Of a stretch of DNA of 64,000 bases, positions 8,364 through 16,089 are shown one piece after another (position 1 is the first letter of the stretch; every line of letters begins with the position of its first letter). The stretch is taken from contig NZ_JAKNDA010000002.1 in the NCBI RefSeq assembly GCF_023155095.1, positions 310,001 to 374,000 of the forward strand, given 5' to 3'. This DNA comes from Idiomarina aminovorans (GTDB lineage: Bacteria; Pseudomonadota; Gammaproteobacteria; Enterobacterales; Alteromonadaceae). The translations under genes were made by a program, and so were the position numbers. The notes under the pieces were generated by a model. That model made no database searches. It was not told where the DNA came from and worked only from the letters and a program-made list of their open reading frames with translations.

Positions 8364-9374
8364 TCAAACGTTTTCAGTATTAATAACTCGTTCAATTAAT
8401 TGCTGTTGGCGTTGTTTATCTAACCGTGCGCCAAATTCAGTAACCAGCTCGGCTGCTGCATGGCTGGCTAAACGCCCAGCGTCTTCCAACGACATATCGC
8501 GTGTTAAACCATAGAGCATAGCACCGGCGAACATATCCCCGGCACCATTAGTATCAATGGCTTTTACCGGAACGCCCGGAACGTGAATCTGGCGTTCGTG
8601 GTTAGCAATTAAGGCGCCATCTTTACCCAAAGTGACAGCAACCGTATCTGCTTGTTTTAGTAATACGGATAAAGCCGCCTGAGGATCGTCTTTGCCCGTT
8701 AATAATTCGGCCTCTTCACGGTTGCAGAACATTAAGTCCACGCCACCATCAAGTATTTCGTCTATGCCGTCGCGGAAAAATTTCACCATAGCAGGGTCAG
8801 AGCAGGTCATTACCAGTTTGGTGTCGTTTTCGCGAGCCACTTTCTTGGCGTGCTGAATCGCACCGCGGGCAATTTCAGAAGTAATTAAATACCCTTCAAT
8901 ATAAAGATAGTTTGACGCGGCAATTGCAGCGTCATCAATTTCAACGGTGGATAAGTCGGCAGTAATACCCAAATGTGTGCGCATAGTTCGCTCAGCATCC
9001 GGGGTTACCATGACCAGGCAGTGGCCGGTAATACCAATGTTTTGCTGCTGTTTTAGATTGGTTTCGATACCTATTTGTTCTAAATCCTGACGGTAGAACA
9101 TGCCCGCTTCGTCGTCTGCAACTTTGCAGCAATAGTAGGCTTTACCGCCAAACTGAGCAAAAGCCACCAGCGAGTTGGCTGCTGAACCACCGCCGGACTG
9201 TTTCTTTAATTCGCCCAGTTCACTCAGTTCGGCAATCAGAGTGTTTTGAGCATCCTCGTCAATAAGCTCCATCATGCCTTTTTTTAAATTGTGCTTTTTC
9301 AGGAAGTCTTCAGTGACCTCAAACTCTTGGTCCACCAGCGCATTGCCAATGCCGATTACATCAATGGTTTTCAT
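8364..9374 (-). CDS. Adenosine kinase, PfkB family
   Basis: Phosphorylates adenosine to AMP with ATP. The 336-residue reading starts at MKTIDVIGIGNALVD, which matches PfkB sugar kinases; the open frame reaches 32 residues further upstream but that extension carries no family sequence. Seen: GGSAANSL (substrate loop) around residue 60 and DTNGAGDMFAGAMLYG near residue 290 with the catalytic aspartate (second D). It is the gene upstream of ahcY and completes the salvage of the adenosine made there. Inosine-guanosine kinase is a possible alternative activity; the ahcY pairing favours adenosine. Confidence 0.9.
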   Translation of the reverse strand: MKTIDVIGIGNALVDQEFEVTEDFLKKHNLKKGMMELIDEDAQNTLIAELSELGELKKQSGGGSAANSLVAFAQFGGKAYYCCKVADDEAGMFYRQDLEQIGIETNLKQQQNIGITGHCLVMVTPDAERTMRTHLGITADLSTVEIDDAAIAASNYLYIEGYLITSEIARGAIQHAKKVARENDTKLVMTCSDPAMVKFFRDGIDEILDGGVDLMFCNREEAELLTGKDDPQAALSVLLKQADTVAVTLGKDGALIANHERQIHVPGVPVKAIDTNGAGDMFAGAMLYGLTRDMSLEDAGRLASHAAAELVTEFGARLDKQRQQQLIERVINTENV

Positions 9375-9424
9375 AGTATCAAATGGTTGCCCTATTAGGG
9401 CGTGTAGTATACCTGATGAGTGGG

Positions 9425-10381
9425 TCAGGGTCGATAAATGAACAGGGCAAAAAATGCAATAACCAGACAACTAACGAAAAAGAATTGCCATTGCCTTTGC
9501 CAACGGCGGGCTCTGGGCAATAACAACTCGGCCGGGCGTCCGTCAAAACGTTGTCTTGCTAAGCGTATCCCCTCAACTTGTATAGGCCCGCCCAGAGTCA
9601 CCCTGTGACAGTAACTGAAGCTTTGTAGCCAGCTCAGCAGCACGGTCGGAAACAGAAGATTTCGCTGCAGTGGCTGTAACTTTGGTTTGTTGGGCTGAAA
9701 CAGCGTCATCAAACGGGCAACCAGCGACAAAAAGAAAGAAGGGAAGAAGTGCGTCAGGGTGTAAAGCCAGTGTGTAGTCAGGCCGAATTGCCGATAGCGC
9801 GCCTGCGCCACCGGCCACACCTGTGTCAGTTCCGCTATCGCACGCACGCCAAGAGCTGCCAGCGGGCCGCCAACAAACCAAAATAGCAAAGGAGTAAAGC
9901 GGTGTTCCAGAATGCTGGCTGCACGCAGTTCCAGGCTGGTTTTCGCAATTCCGTGTTTGCTGAGTAAGTCACAATCGCGCCAGGTAATTCGGCTTAGCCA
10001 GGCCCGGGCGGCGTTTTTTCGGCCACACTGCAAGTGGTTATCGGCTAATTTAACGGCGTGCGCCACCGGCTGTTGGCGTAAGCTGACCAACAATATTAGC
10101 CAGCCAATGGCTAAAGAAAGCTCAGCCCCGGCAAAAACAATAGCGGCGGGTAATAACACCAGCAACGACAGGGTTAGCCAGGCCAAAAAACCGGCCAGTC
10201 GTTGTTGACTGACAGAGCGGCCGGGTGGGTTAACCTTGCCGCTCATATAGGAAGCCATTAGCCGCAAAACGGCAAATGGATGCCATTGTTCAGGCCAGGG
10301 AAACCAGCGCTCTACCAGCAAAGCCAGCAGAGCCAGAGCAATAGGGGATGTCAACAGTTGGGCTAATAACTCAGTATTCAT
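9425..10381 (-). CDS. CobD/CbiB-family inner-membrane protein
   Basis: A 318-residue protein with about five hydrophobic helices (residues 8-24, 65-100, 160-185, 205-225, 295-315). The central block RAWLSRITWRDCDLLSKHGIA and PLLFWFVGGPLAALGVRAIAEL aligns by eye to the CbiB/CobD cobinamide-phosphate synthase family, but the usual ESxAEN-type segment is replaced by LELRAASILEHRF. No other cobalamin gene is near. It may therefore have a changed or relaxed function; AmpE-like annotation is another label such proteins receive. It ends 50 bases upstream of adenosine kinase. Confidence 0.7.
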   Translation of the reverse strand: MNTELLAQLLTSPIALALLALLVERWFPWPEQWHPFAVLRLMASYMSGKVNPPGRSVSQQRLAGFLAWLTLSLLVLLPAAIVFAGAELSLAIGWLILLVSLRQQPVAHAVKLADNHLQCGRKNAARAWLSRITWRDCDLLSKHGIAKTSLELRAASILEHRFTPLLFWFVGGPLAALGVRAIAELTQVWPVAQARYRQFGLTTHWLYTLTHFFPSFFLSLVARLMTLFQPNKPKLQPLQRNLLFPTVLLSWLQSFSYCHRVTLGGPIQVEGIRLARQRFDGRPAELLLPRARRWQRQWQFFFVSCLVIAFFALFIYRP

Positions 10382-10416
10382 GGCACTATACTGCCATGGA
10401 GTGCATCACTGGGCAA

Positions 10417-10968
10417 TCACGCTGCAATTGGCTGGTTGTCCTTATCTTTATTGGTGGGTACTGCCGCACGAACGTGTTCGGCCTGACGAATTTTACCATG
10501 AATATAGTCGTGCAGTTCGGCCAGGCGGTATCCGGGCTTAGCTTTAAACCGCAGGAACGGCAAACCGGCGGCGGCAAAGGTATTTTTTAGAAATAGGTTA
10601 CGCTTTTGCTGATTCAGTGACGATTGAGCGGATTCCAGTTCAACGGCGGCTTTAATTTCCATGGTGTGAATATCACACAACACGTAGTCAAGAATGCGCT
10701 GACTGGCTTTGTTCTGAGCGTCTTTGCGAGCGGTTGCCGATAACCCGGAGCGTACCGAAACAATATCGCTTAAGCGAACCTTGGTGAAAATTCTGAAATC
10801 ACTGCCGACAGATTTTTCCAGCAGCGTCAGAAATTGATCCTCCTGGGCGGTGCACAAGGCAACATCTTTCAGCTTATACGGGTAGGGAACATAATTTTCG
10901 GACATGCGGCTGGCAATAATAGCGACAGCAATTAGTACTACAACAAACAATAATAGGATAATTTCCAT
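10417..10968 (-). CDS. DUF2726 domain protein, membrane-anchored
   Basis: A 183-residue protein with one N-terminal transmembrane helix (EIILLLFVVVLIAVAIIAS) and a cytoplasmic domain. The region FRIFTKVRLSDIVSV...RILDYVLCD...AAVELESAQS has the fold pattern of DUF2726, thought to be related to restriction-endonuclease-like nucleases (D and ELE residues visible). The ATG at 10968 is chosen over the GTG at 10974 because GAGG stands seven bases before it. That ribosome site lies inside a strong hairpin (separate entry). Function unknown. Confidence 0.78.
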   Translation of the reverse strand: MEIILLLFVVVLIAVAIIASRMSENYVPYPYKLKDVALCTAQEDQFLTLLEKSVGSDFRIFTKVRLSDIVSVRSGLSATARKDAQNKASQRILDYVLCDIHTMEIKAAVELESAQSSLNQQKRNLFLKNTFAAAGLPFLRFKAKPGYRLAELHDYIHGKIRQAEHVRAAVPTNKDKDNQPIAA

Positions 10969-10969
10969 T

Positions 10970-11010
10970 TTCACACCTCATCAGAAAATTGACGCTCTGT
11001 GAGGTGTGAA
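10970..11010 (-). promoter_or_regulatory. 5' leader hairpin covering the DUF2726 ribosome site
   Basis: Perfect 11-bp inverted repeat TTCACACCTCA / TGAGGTGTGAA, extended inward by CAGA/TCTG with one bulged base. In the minus-strand transcript the 3' arm holds the GAGG Shine-Dalgarno site and ends two bases before the ATG, so the stem would hide the ribosome site. Whether the transcript includes both arms is not known. Confidence 0.7.
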
Positions 11011-11060
11011 GCAAAAGCTATGCCACTAATAGCCAATAATGGAAATTTATTGAAGCCTGA

Positions 11061-11987
11061 TTATGCGGAGTAACCACCCGGAACACCTTTTGTCGTTACA
11101 CTGACCGCATCGTGTGCGTGCAGTGACTCGTAATGATTAACCCGTAACCAGAAGTCACGGAAGTGAGTCATTTGATTTAACTGGTGTTGCAAGCGACGTG
11201 ATGCGTCTTCGCAGAACATCAGGTTCTGACCATTTAACCGCGCAAACTCTTGCTCATCTTCACGCTTAACAGCCGCTTGTACCGGCGTTTTAAGGGCGCC
11301 TTCAACAGCGTCAATTAATTCCACGATAGGAAAGTCGTTAACGCTCTCGCTTAAGGCTACTTTCACTTCAGCAATGGAGCGTTGGCTGTGTGGTGTCGCA
11401 ACAATACCTTCGGTTGAGCCTAACCATTCATGCAGAATGTTAGAATCTATTTGTTCCTGACCAGCGAATTTTTCGCTAAAGGCATCCTGAATGAGCTGAC
11501 GTGCCAAGGCTGCTGAACACGGGCAGGTTGATGAGTATGGTACGTCAACCGACAGTTCCAGCTTAAGCTGACCGGCATCGTAGCGACCAGTCAAGCTGAC
11601 TGGGTAGGCTTTCCAGCCCTGCTTTTTGCTGACTAGCGACTTACGGCGTAAGTGATAGTCAAAATCAAATTTAATAAAAGCCTGATCACTGATGTCTTTA
11701 TGGCTTTCGATAAAGTCATTCAGTAACTGCTTCATCGAACCATGACTGAGCTCGCCTTCGGTCGACATTTTGTCCAGCAATAAGTATAAGCGAGACATAT
11801 GAATACCCTTAGTTTTCGGGTTTTTTAGGTTGACGAAAGCTTCCACATGGGCTGCTACAGGGCGTTCGGACGCACCGGCTGCGGCCACCATCAATGGGAC
11901 TTCTATATTGCTCATGCCAACCCAATCCAGGGCTCCTTCTGTTTGGGCCTGCGTTTGGTTGGCTATGTCGGGCATAACTGTTGGCAT
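11061..11987 (-). CDS. folE2: GTP cyclohydrolase IB (FolE2)
   Basis: Opens the GTP ring to make 7,8-dihydroneopterin triphosphate, the first step to folate and some modified tRNA bases. The 308-residue length is normal for FolE2. The catalytic/metal cysteine lies in [13 protein letters not shown] (about residue 153). Other family blocks are GIHMSRLY near residue 75, [20 protein letters not shown] and [12 protein letters not shown]-type (here [12 protein letters not shown]). FolE2 accepts metals other than zinc and is often Zur-controlled elsewhere; I see no Zur box here, but an FNR-type site lies just upstream. Confidence 0.95.
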   Translation of the reverse strand: MPTVMPDIANQTQAQTEGALDWVGMSNIEVPLMVAAAGASERPVAAHVEAFVNLKNPKTKGIHMSRLYLLLDKMSTEGELSHGSMKQLLNDFIESHKDISDQAFIKFDFDYHLRRKSLVSKKQGWKAYPVSLTGRYDAGQLKLELSVDVPYSSTCPCSAALARQLIQDAFSEKFAGQEQIDSNILHEWLGSTEGIVATPHSQRSIAEVKVALSESVNDFPIVELIDAVEGALKTPVQAAVKREDEQEFARLNGQNLMFCEDASRRLQHQLNQMTHFRDFWLRVNHYESLHAHDAVSVTTKGVPGGYSA

Positions 11988-12028
11988 TCGTTGTGAACTC
12001 CAAGTCTCGTGAATATTGTCTGGCCGAG

Positions 12029-12042
12029 TTGATCTTGATCAA
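12029..12042. promoter_or_regulatory. FNR/EtrA-type binding site
   Basis: TTGATCTTGATCAA is a perfect match to the FNR consensus TTGAT-N4-ATCAA. It lies 42-55 bases before the folE2 start on the minus strand and about 145 bases before the HptA-like gene on the plus strand, in their shared divergent promoter region. Which gene it serves cannot be decided from sequence alone. Confidence 0.65.
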
Positions 12043-12186
12043 AGAGGCTCAGTCTGAAAATGGGCATTATATCGCAGAGTTTAACTAGGTGACACCGATT
12101 GCCCTAATCGATTCTATCTGCACAGCGGTTGACTAGAAACTTGAATACGCCGAGGATAGAGTTTTGGATTTGTGGAGCATAAAAAG

Positions 12187-12537
12187 ATGACAGAAAAATC
12201 GGCGATAGATACCGAGTTATTGCAGCAGTACCTTGATACCTTAGGCGTCCAAGGCATCCAATCAACTTTGACGACATTTGATGGTATTATTCAGGGTTAT
12301 GCAAAGTTGCTGCATCAGGCCGCTAAAAGTCGCAATGAAGACGAATTAAGAAAACAAGCGCACAAAGTCAAAGGTGCGTGTAGCTCAATTGGTTTAACAG
12401 CATTAGCTAAGATGATGGAAGAAATAGAAAAAGAAAACTGGGAATGGCCAGTAGCAGAGCGGAAATTAATTGAATGGGCCGATGCGGTCATTCCGCACCG
12501 GCAGCAAATTGACGCCTGGTTAGCGAAGCATCACTGA
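12187..12537 (+). CDS. hptA: Stand-alone histidine phosphotransfer (Hpt) protein, HptA-like
   Basis: A 116-residue phosphotransfer domain protein. The phospho-acceptor histidine is in KQAHKVKGACSSIGL (H-x-V-K-G core, about residue 58). The ATG at 12187 is preferred over the GTG at 12172 because GGAG precedes it at good spacing. In Shewanella, where ArcB is absent, a stand-alone HptA relays phosphate to ArcA. Here the gene sits tail-to-tail with arcA, overlapping it by 7 bases, which supports the same role. The symbol is by analogy with Shewanella. Confidence 0.82.
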   Translation: MTEKSAIDTELLQQYLDTLGVQGIQSTLTTFDGIIQGYAKLLHQAAKSRNEDELRKQAHKVKGACSSIGLTALAKMMEEIEKENWEWPVAERKLIEWADAVIPHRQQIDAWLAKHH

Positions 12538-13253
12538 GCTTGCTGATCAACCTCACCAATAAACCGGTAACCTTCACCATGGATGGTGGTAATCAGGTTC
12601 GGTGTCTCAGGGTGTGACTCGAAATGACGGCGAATACGGCGAATAGCAACATCGACGGTGCGGTCGTTCGGGCGGAGTTCACGATCCAACATACGCTTAA
12701 CCAAGGTTTCACGGTCCAGAATGCGGCCGGGGTTAGATAAAAATAATTCCAACGCGCGGTATTCACTTTTTGGCAGACGAAACATTTGATTTTCCGGTGA
12801 ATACAAGCAACGACTGTCACTGTTTAAACGCCAACCGTGGAACTGGAATTCAACACTGTTGTTTTCGACTTGGTTGTTTGTGCGCGAAGAGTCAATGCGG
12901 CGGCACAGATTACGTACGCGAATAGTCAGTTCTTTTGGATTATATGGCTTGATGAGATAGTCATCAGCGCCCAATTCAAGTGCCAGCAGACGATCGTCTT
13001 CGCTGTCACGGCCGGTTAAGAATATTAACCCAATATTGTCGTTTTCGCGCAATGACTCAGCGAGCTCCAGACCATTTTTACCCGGTAAGTTGACGTCCAT
13101 AATAACGACATCAATGCGCTCCTGACGCATAATATTTTCCATCTGCAAGCCATCAGCTGCATCAAAAACTTCGTAGCTTTCTTGCTGGAATAGGCGGGTC
13201 AGAGTCTGGCGAGTAACAACTTCGTCTTCAACAATCAGTATTCTGGCATTCAT
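12531..13253 (-). CDS. arcA: Two-component response regulator ArcA
   Basis: OmpR-type regulator of aerobic/anaerobic metabolism, 240 residues. The receiver domain has acidic VEDE (residues 8-11), phospho-acceptor D54 in VIMDVNLPGKNGLELA, a threonine in FLTGRD and a lysine in LIKPYNPKELTIR. The winged-helix domain ends with NDRTVDVAIRRIRRHFESHPETPNLITTIHGEGYRF. The LPGKNGL, GADDY and IHGEGYRF segments match E. coli ArcA closely. It is convergent with the Hpt gene and 100 bases downstream of a sensor kinase on the same strand. Confidence 0.95.
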   Translation of the reverse strand: MNARILIVEDEVVTRQTLTRLFQQESYEVFDAADGLQMENIMRQERIDVVIMDVNLPGKNGLELAESLRENDNIGLIFLTGRDSEDDRLLALELGADDYLIKPYNPKELTIRVRNLCRRIDSSRTNNQVENNSVEFQFHGWRLNSDSRCLYSPENQMFRLPKSEYRALELFLSNPGRILDRETLVKRMLDRELRPNDRTVDVAIRRIRRHFESHPETPNLITTIHGEGYRFIGEVDQQAQ

Positions 13254-13353
13254 AAGCGTTGATTTTCCCGAAAAGTTCGTTGCTGTGCGTACGGTGTTGA
13301 ACTTATAATGATAAAAGTTATGACGTTACATTATGACTTTTGTTTGAAATTTT

Positions 13354-14973
13354 TCAAGCTTTGCTGACTAAAGTAACAGGAAAACGAACAATAAATTCCA
13401 CCCCGTCCTTTTCTTCACTGAAAAAGTGAATATTACCACCTAATACCTGAGTCACCAGGTTATAGACTAAATGCAACCCTAAACCACTGCCGCCCGAGCC
13501 GCGTTTCGTGGTTACAAAGGGGTCAAATATTTTACGACCAATGTCGCTCGGAACCCCTTTGCCATTATCGCTGTAAATCATTTCCAGTTCGTTGTCGCTT
13601 ACCATAGTAAAGCTAATTTTAATGAGCCCTTGATCATAATGGTCAAAGGCGTGAACCATAGAGTTCCCAATGAGGTTAATCAGTACCTGATTGAGCGGTC
13701 CGGCCTTTGCACGTACAGTCAGGTTTTCCGGACAGGAAATTTCAATCGGAAACTTCTCTGTATCCAGACGTCGGGGCTTAACGGAAATGAGTACGTCGTT
13801 CATAAAAGATGGAATATGAACGTCACGGTCAATTTCTGATGACTGGTCAACCGCCACTTGTTTAAAGCTGGTAACCAAGTCCGCAGCGCGGCTTAAGTTG
13901 CGGTAGATAATTTGCAGGCTTTCGTCGCAGTCGCTTAAAAAACGTTCAAATTCAGACGTTGAAATACGTTTGTCATCAAACTTCTCCTGCATAATGGTCA
14001 GCTTATCCTGCAGCAGGGTAGAGGCGGTAACAGATAGCCCGATAGGCGTGTTAACTTCGTGCGCAATACCGGCCACCATGTCGCCCAATGACGCCATTTT
14101 TTCGGATTCAACCAATTGTCCCTGATATTGATGCAGCTGCTCAAGAGTCTTCAGCAGTTCACTGTTTGACTCTTTTAGTGCCTGTGTACGCTGAGTCACC
14201 TGACGTTCCAGCTCAGTGTTTAGCTGACTGGCTTCCTCTTCAGCGCGTCGCTGGCGAATAATGTGCTGCTGTACACGGTCCAGCATGGTATTAAACGCGT
14301 GCGCCATCATATCAAACTCAACCAACTGAGAAGGTGCCAGCCGCAACGAATAGTTTTTATCCCGGGCCACTTGTGAAATAACATCCACAACAGAATCCAG
14401 CGGAGTGACAATGGTTTTGCGTAAACGCAGAGTCACCAGCCAGCAAAGTAACAAGGTCAGTACAAATACCACTGCGGCCACACCAATAGAGCGCCACATA
14501 AATAACCGAGCTTGTTCTAGTGAAGCGCGCAAGTAAACGTAGCCAATAACCGCATCGTCCAGCACCACCGGTTGTGATACTTCAATGTAGCTATCGTTTA
14601 TTTGCGGGGTGGTAAGCTTGTCCAGTTTAGAAAATTGCGCCGGAATGGGAGCCAGACCTTGTTTGTTATAGCTCGAGAAAAAGGTCAGTTCATTACTGGT
14701 TTCATCCATTTGGTAAACATGAACATGCTGAATAAAAGAGGTGTTCTGTAACGAGTCAAGCCGTTGCTTTTCTGTCGCATTGTCGTTGAAAACCAGGCTG
14801 CTGGCGGCGTTACCTGCAACAATTCGCGTATAAGACAATGCTTGCTCGTGCAGAGAATTCTGATACTGAACCACCTGGCTGACAATATTGATGGTAAAAC
14901 CAACAAGAAGCGCGAAGCTGGTGACCAGCAACACGATATAAATCAGTATGCGCTTCAGTGAAATAGTATGCAT
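13354..14973 (-). CDS. Membrane sensor histidine kinase (HAMP)
   Basis: A 539-residue kinase. Transmembrane helix at residues 9-31, a periplasmic sensor segment, a second helix at about 160-182, a HAMP region following TLRLRKTIVTPLDSV, then a coiled coil. The phospho-acceptor block is SLGDMVAGIAHEVNTPIG (H near residue 311), followed by the N box NQVLINLIGNSMVHAF and G boxes DNGKGVP and GSGGSGLGLHLVYNLV. There is no receiver or Hpt domain, so it is a simple kinase, unlike ArcB or ArcS. It lies upstream of arcA on the same strand; whether it talks to ArcA is inference. Confidence 0.9.
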   Translation of the reverse strand: MHTISLKRILIYIVLLVTSFALLVGFTINIVSQVVQYQNSLHEQALSYTRIVAGNAASSLVFNDNATEKQRLDSLQNTSFIQHVHVYQMDETSNELTFFSSYNKQGLAPIPAQFSKLDKLTTPQINDSYIEVSQPVVLDDAVIGYVYLRASLEQARLFMWRSIGVAAVVFVLTLLLCWLVTLRLRKTIVTPLDSVVDVISQVARDKNYSLRLAPSQLVEFDMMAHAFNTMLDRVQQHIIRQRRAEEEASQLNTELERQVTQRTQALKESNSELLKTLEQLHQYQGQLVESEKMASLGDMVAGIAHEVNTPIGLSVTASTLLQDKLTIMQEKFDDKRISTSEFERFLSDCDESLQIIYRNLSRAADLVTSFKQVAVDQSSEIDRDVHIPSFMNDVLISVKPRRLDTEKFPIEISCPENLTVRAKAGPLNQVLINLIGNSMVHAFDHYDQGLIKISFTMVSDNELEMIYSDNGKGVPSDIGRKIFDPFVTTKRGSGGSGLGLHLVYNLVTQVLGGNIHFFSEEKDGVEFIVRFPVTLVSKA

Positions 14974-15068
14974 TCAGTTTACTGCTCAGTCTCTGAAAAA
15001 ATGATTTGTTTATTTATGTTAGCAAAGCGTTAACAAAAAGGGCATTGATTAAACAAAAAAATTCTTAT

Positions 15069-16073
15069 TTATCGACAAGTTGCTTGGTAAACACGATAAC
15101 GGCCATCATCGGTAAGCGTTTCGCAATGACCAAAAATGGATTCAATCACTTCTGGCCAGGGCAAAAATCGATTCGCAACAATTCTTAAAACGCCTTGCTT
15201 ATTAAGGTGTTGCCGCGCAGTTTTAATAAACTGACGAGCAATCTCATAATCGGTTTTTTGACCGGTATGAAACGGCGGGTTACTCACAATGAAATCAAAC
15301 TGGCCGGCATTTTCCGGTATACCATCGGCTAAACGTAAATCGGCCGTTATGGGTTCAGCTGACAGTGTCATCTGGCTCGCCGCAATGGCAATAGGACTGA
15401 CGTCGCAGGCCATAAGTTCAGTTGTTAACGAAAGAACTTGTTTGGCGATAACCCCGGCGCCACAGGCAAAATCCAGCCCACGCCCTGTGGGAAGATCGTG
15501 CAGGTGCTGCAACAGCAATAAGGTTGCCGGATCAATATGCTCACGACTGAATACCCCCGGCAAAGTCACAAAGGTTTTCTGCTGTTGTTCCAGCTCATAA
15601 GTGATTATTCTGGCGTAGTTTTGCAGTGGTTCAGGCGAGTGAGGCTGACTACTGCGTGCACTGGCAAACAGCAAACAATGATTAGCGGAGGCGAGCTTTT
15701 GTGCCGGCTTAAGCCACTTTGGCAGCCTTTTCATGAGCGGTTGAATACCGGAGCGTTTATCTCCGGCAAACCAGATTGGCGTTTCAGCGGGCAATAAGGC
15801 TAACTGCTCCAGCAGGTAGTGATTCAGCTCTTTCTCTTTCGCCACCAGCATTAAAACGCCTTCGTAATCGCTTAAATCGGGTGCTTTTGCCTGACAATAG
15901 ACGTGGCGTCCGGCTGCCTCCCAGCTCGCGGCGTGCCCCTTATGAAAACTCCAGGCAGAAGCATTAGTCAGGGACGACAGCTCGCCACCGCCAGGGTGAA
16001 TAACCAATAATGAACCATTATTCCATGGTTGAGCAGATTGTCGCCCAAGCATGGATAAAATTGCAGATGACAT
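15069..16073 (-). CDS. rsmC: 16S rRNA m2G1207 methyltransferase RsmC
   Basis: Methylates G1207 of 16S rRNA using S-adenosylmethionine. The 334 residues comprise two methyltransferase-like halves: a degenerate N-terminal half and the active C-terminal half with GRGLDFACGAGVIAKQVL (SAM site, about residue 200) and the catalytic FIVSNPPFHTGQKTDYEIA (NPPF motif). Both are typical of RsmC. It shares the strand of the FapA-family gene upstream (16 bases away). Confidence 0.93.
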   Translation of the reverse strand: MSSAILSMLGRQSAQPWNNGSLLVIHPGGGELSSLTNASAWSFHKGHAASWEAAGRHVYCQAKAPDLSDYEGVLMLVAKEKELNHYLLEQLALLPAETPIWFAGDKRSGIQPLMKRLPKWLKPAQKLASANHCLLFASARSSQPHSPEPLQNYARIITYELEQQQKTFVTLPGVFSREHIDPATLLLLQHLHDLPTGRGLDFACGAGVIAKQVLSLTTELMACDVSPIAIAASQMTLSAEPITADLRLADGIPENAGQFDFIVSNPPFHTGQKTDYEIARQFIKTARQHLNKQGVLRIVANRFLPWPEVIESIFGHCETLTDDGRYRVYQATCR

Positions 16074-16089
16074 CGTGATTGTTAACCGC

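Noticed and set aside
9375-9470. 32-residue N-terminal extension of adenosine kinase
   Set aside because: It has no family similarity; the start before MKTIDVIG fits the PfkB family.
11988-12028. Zur box for folE2
   Set aside because: No GTTATA-type palindrome is present; the only clear site is the FNR-type box.
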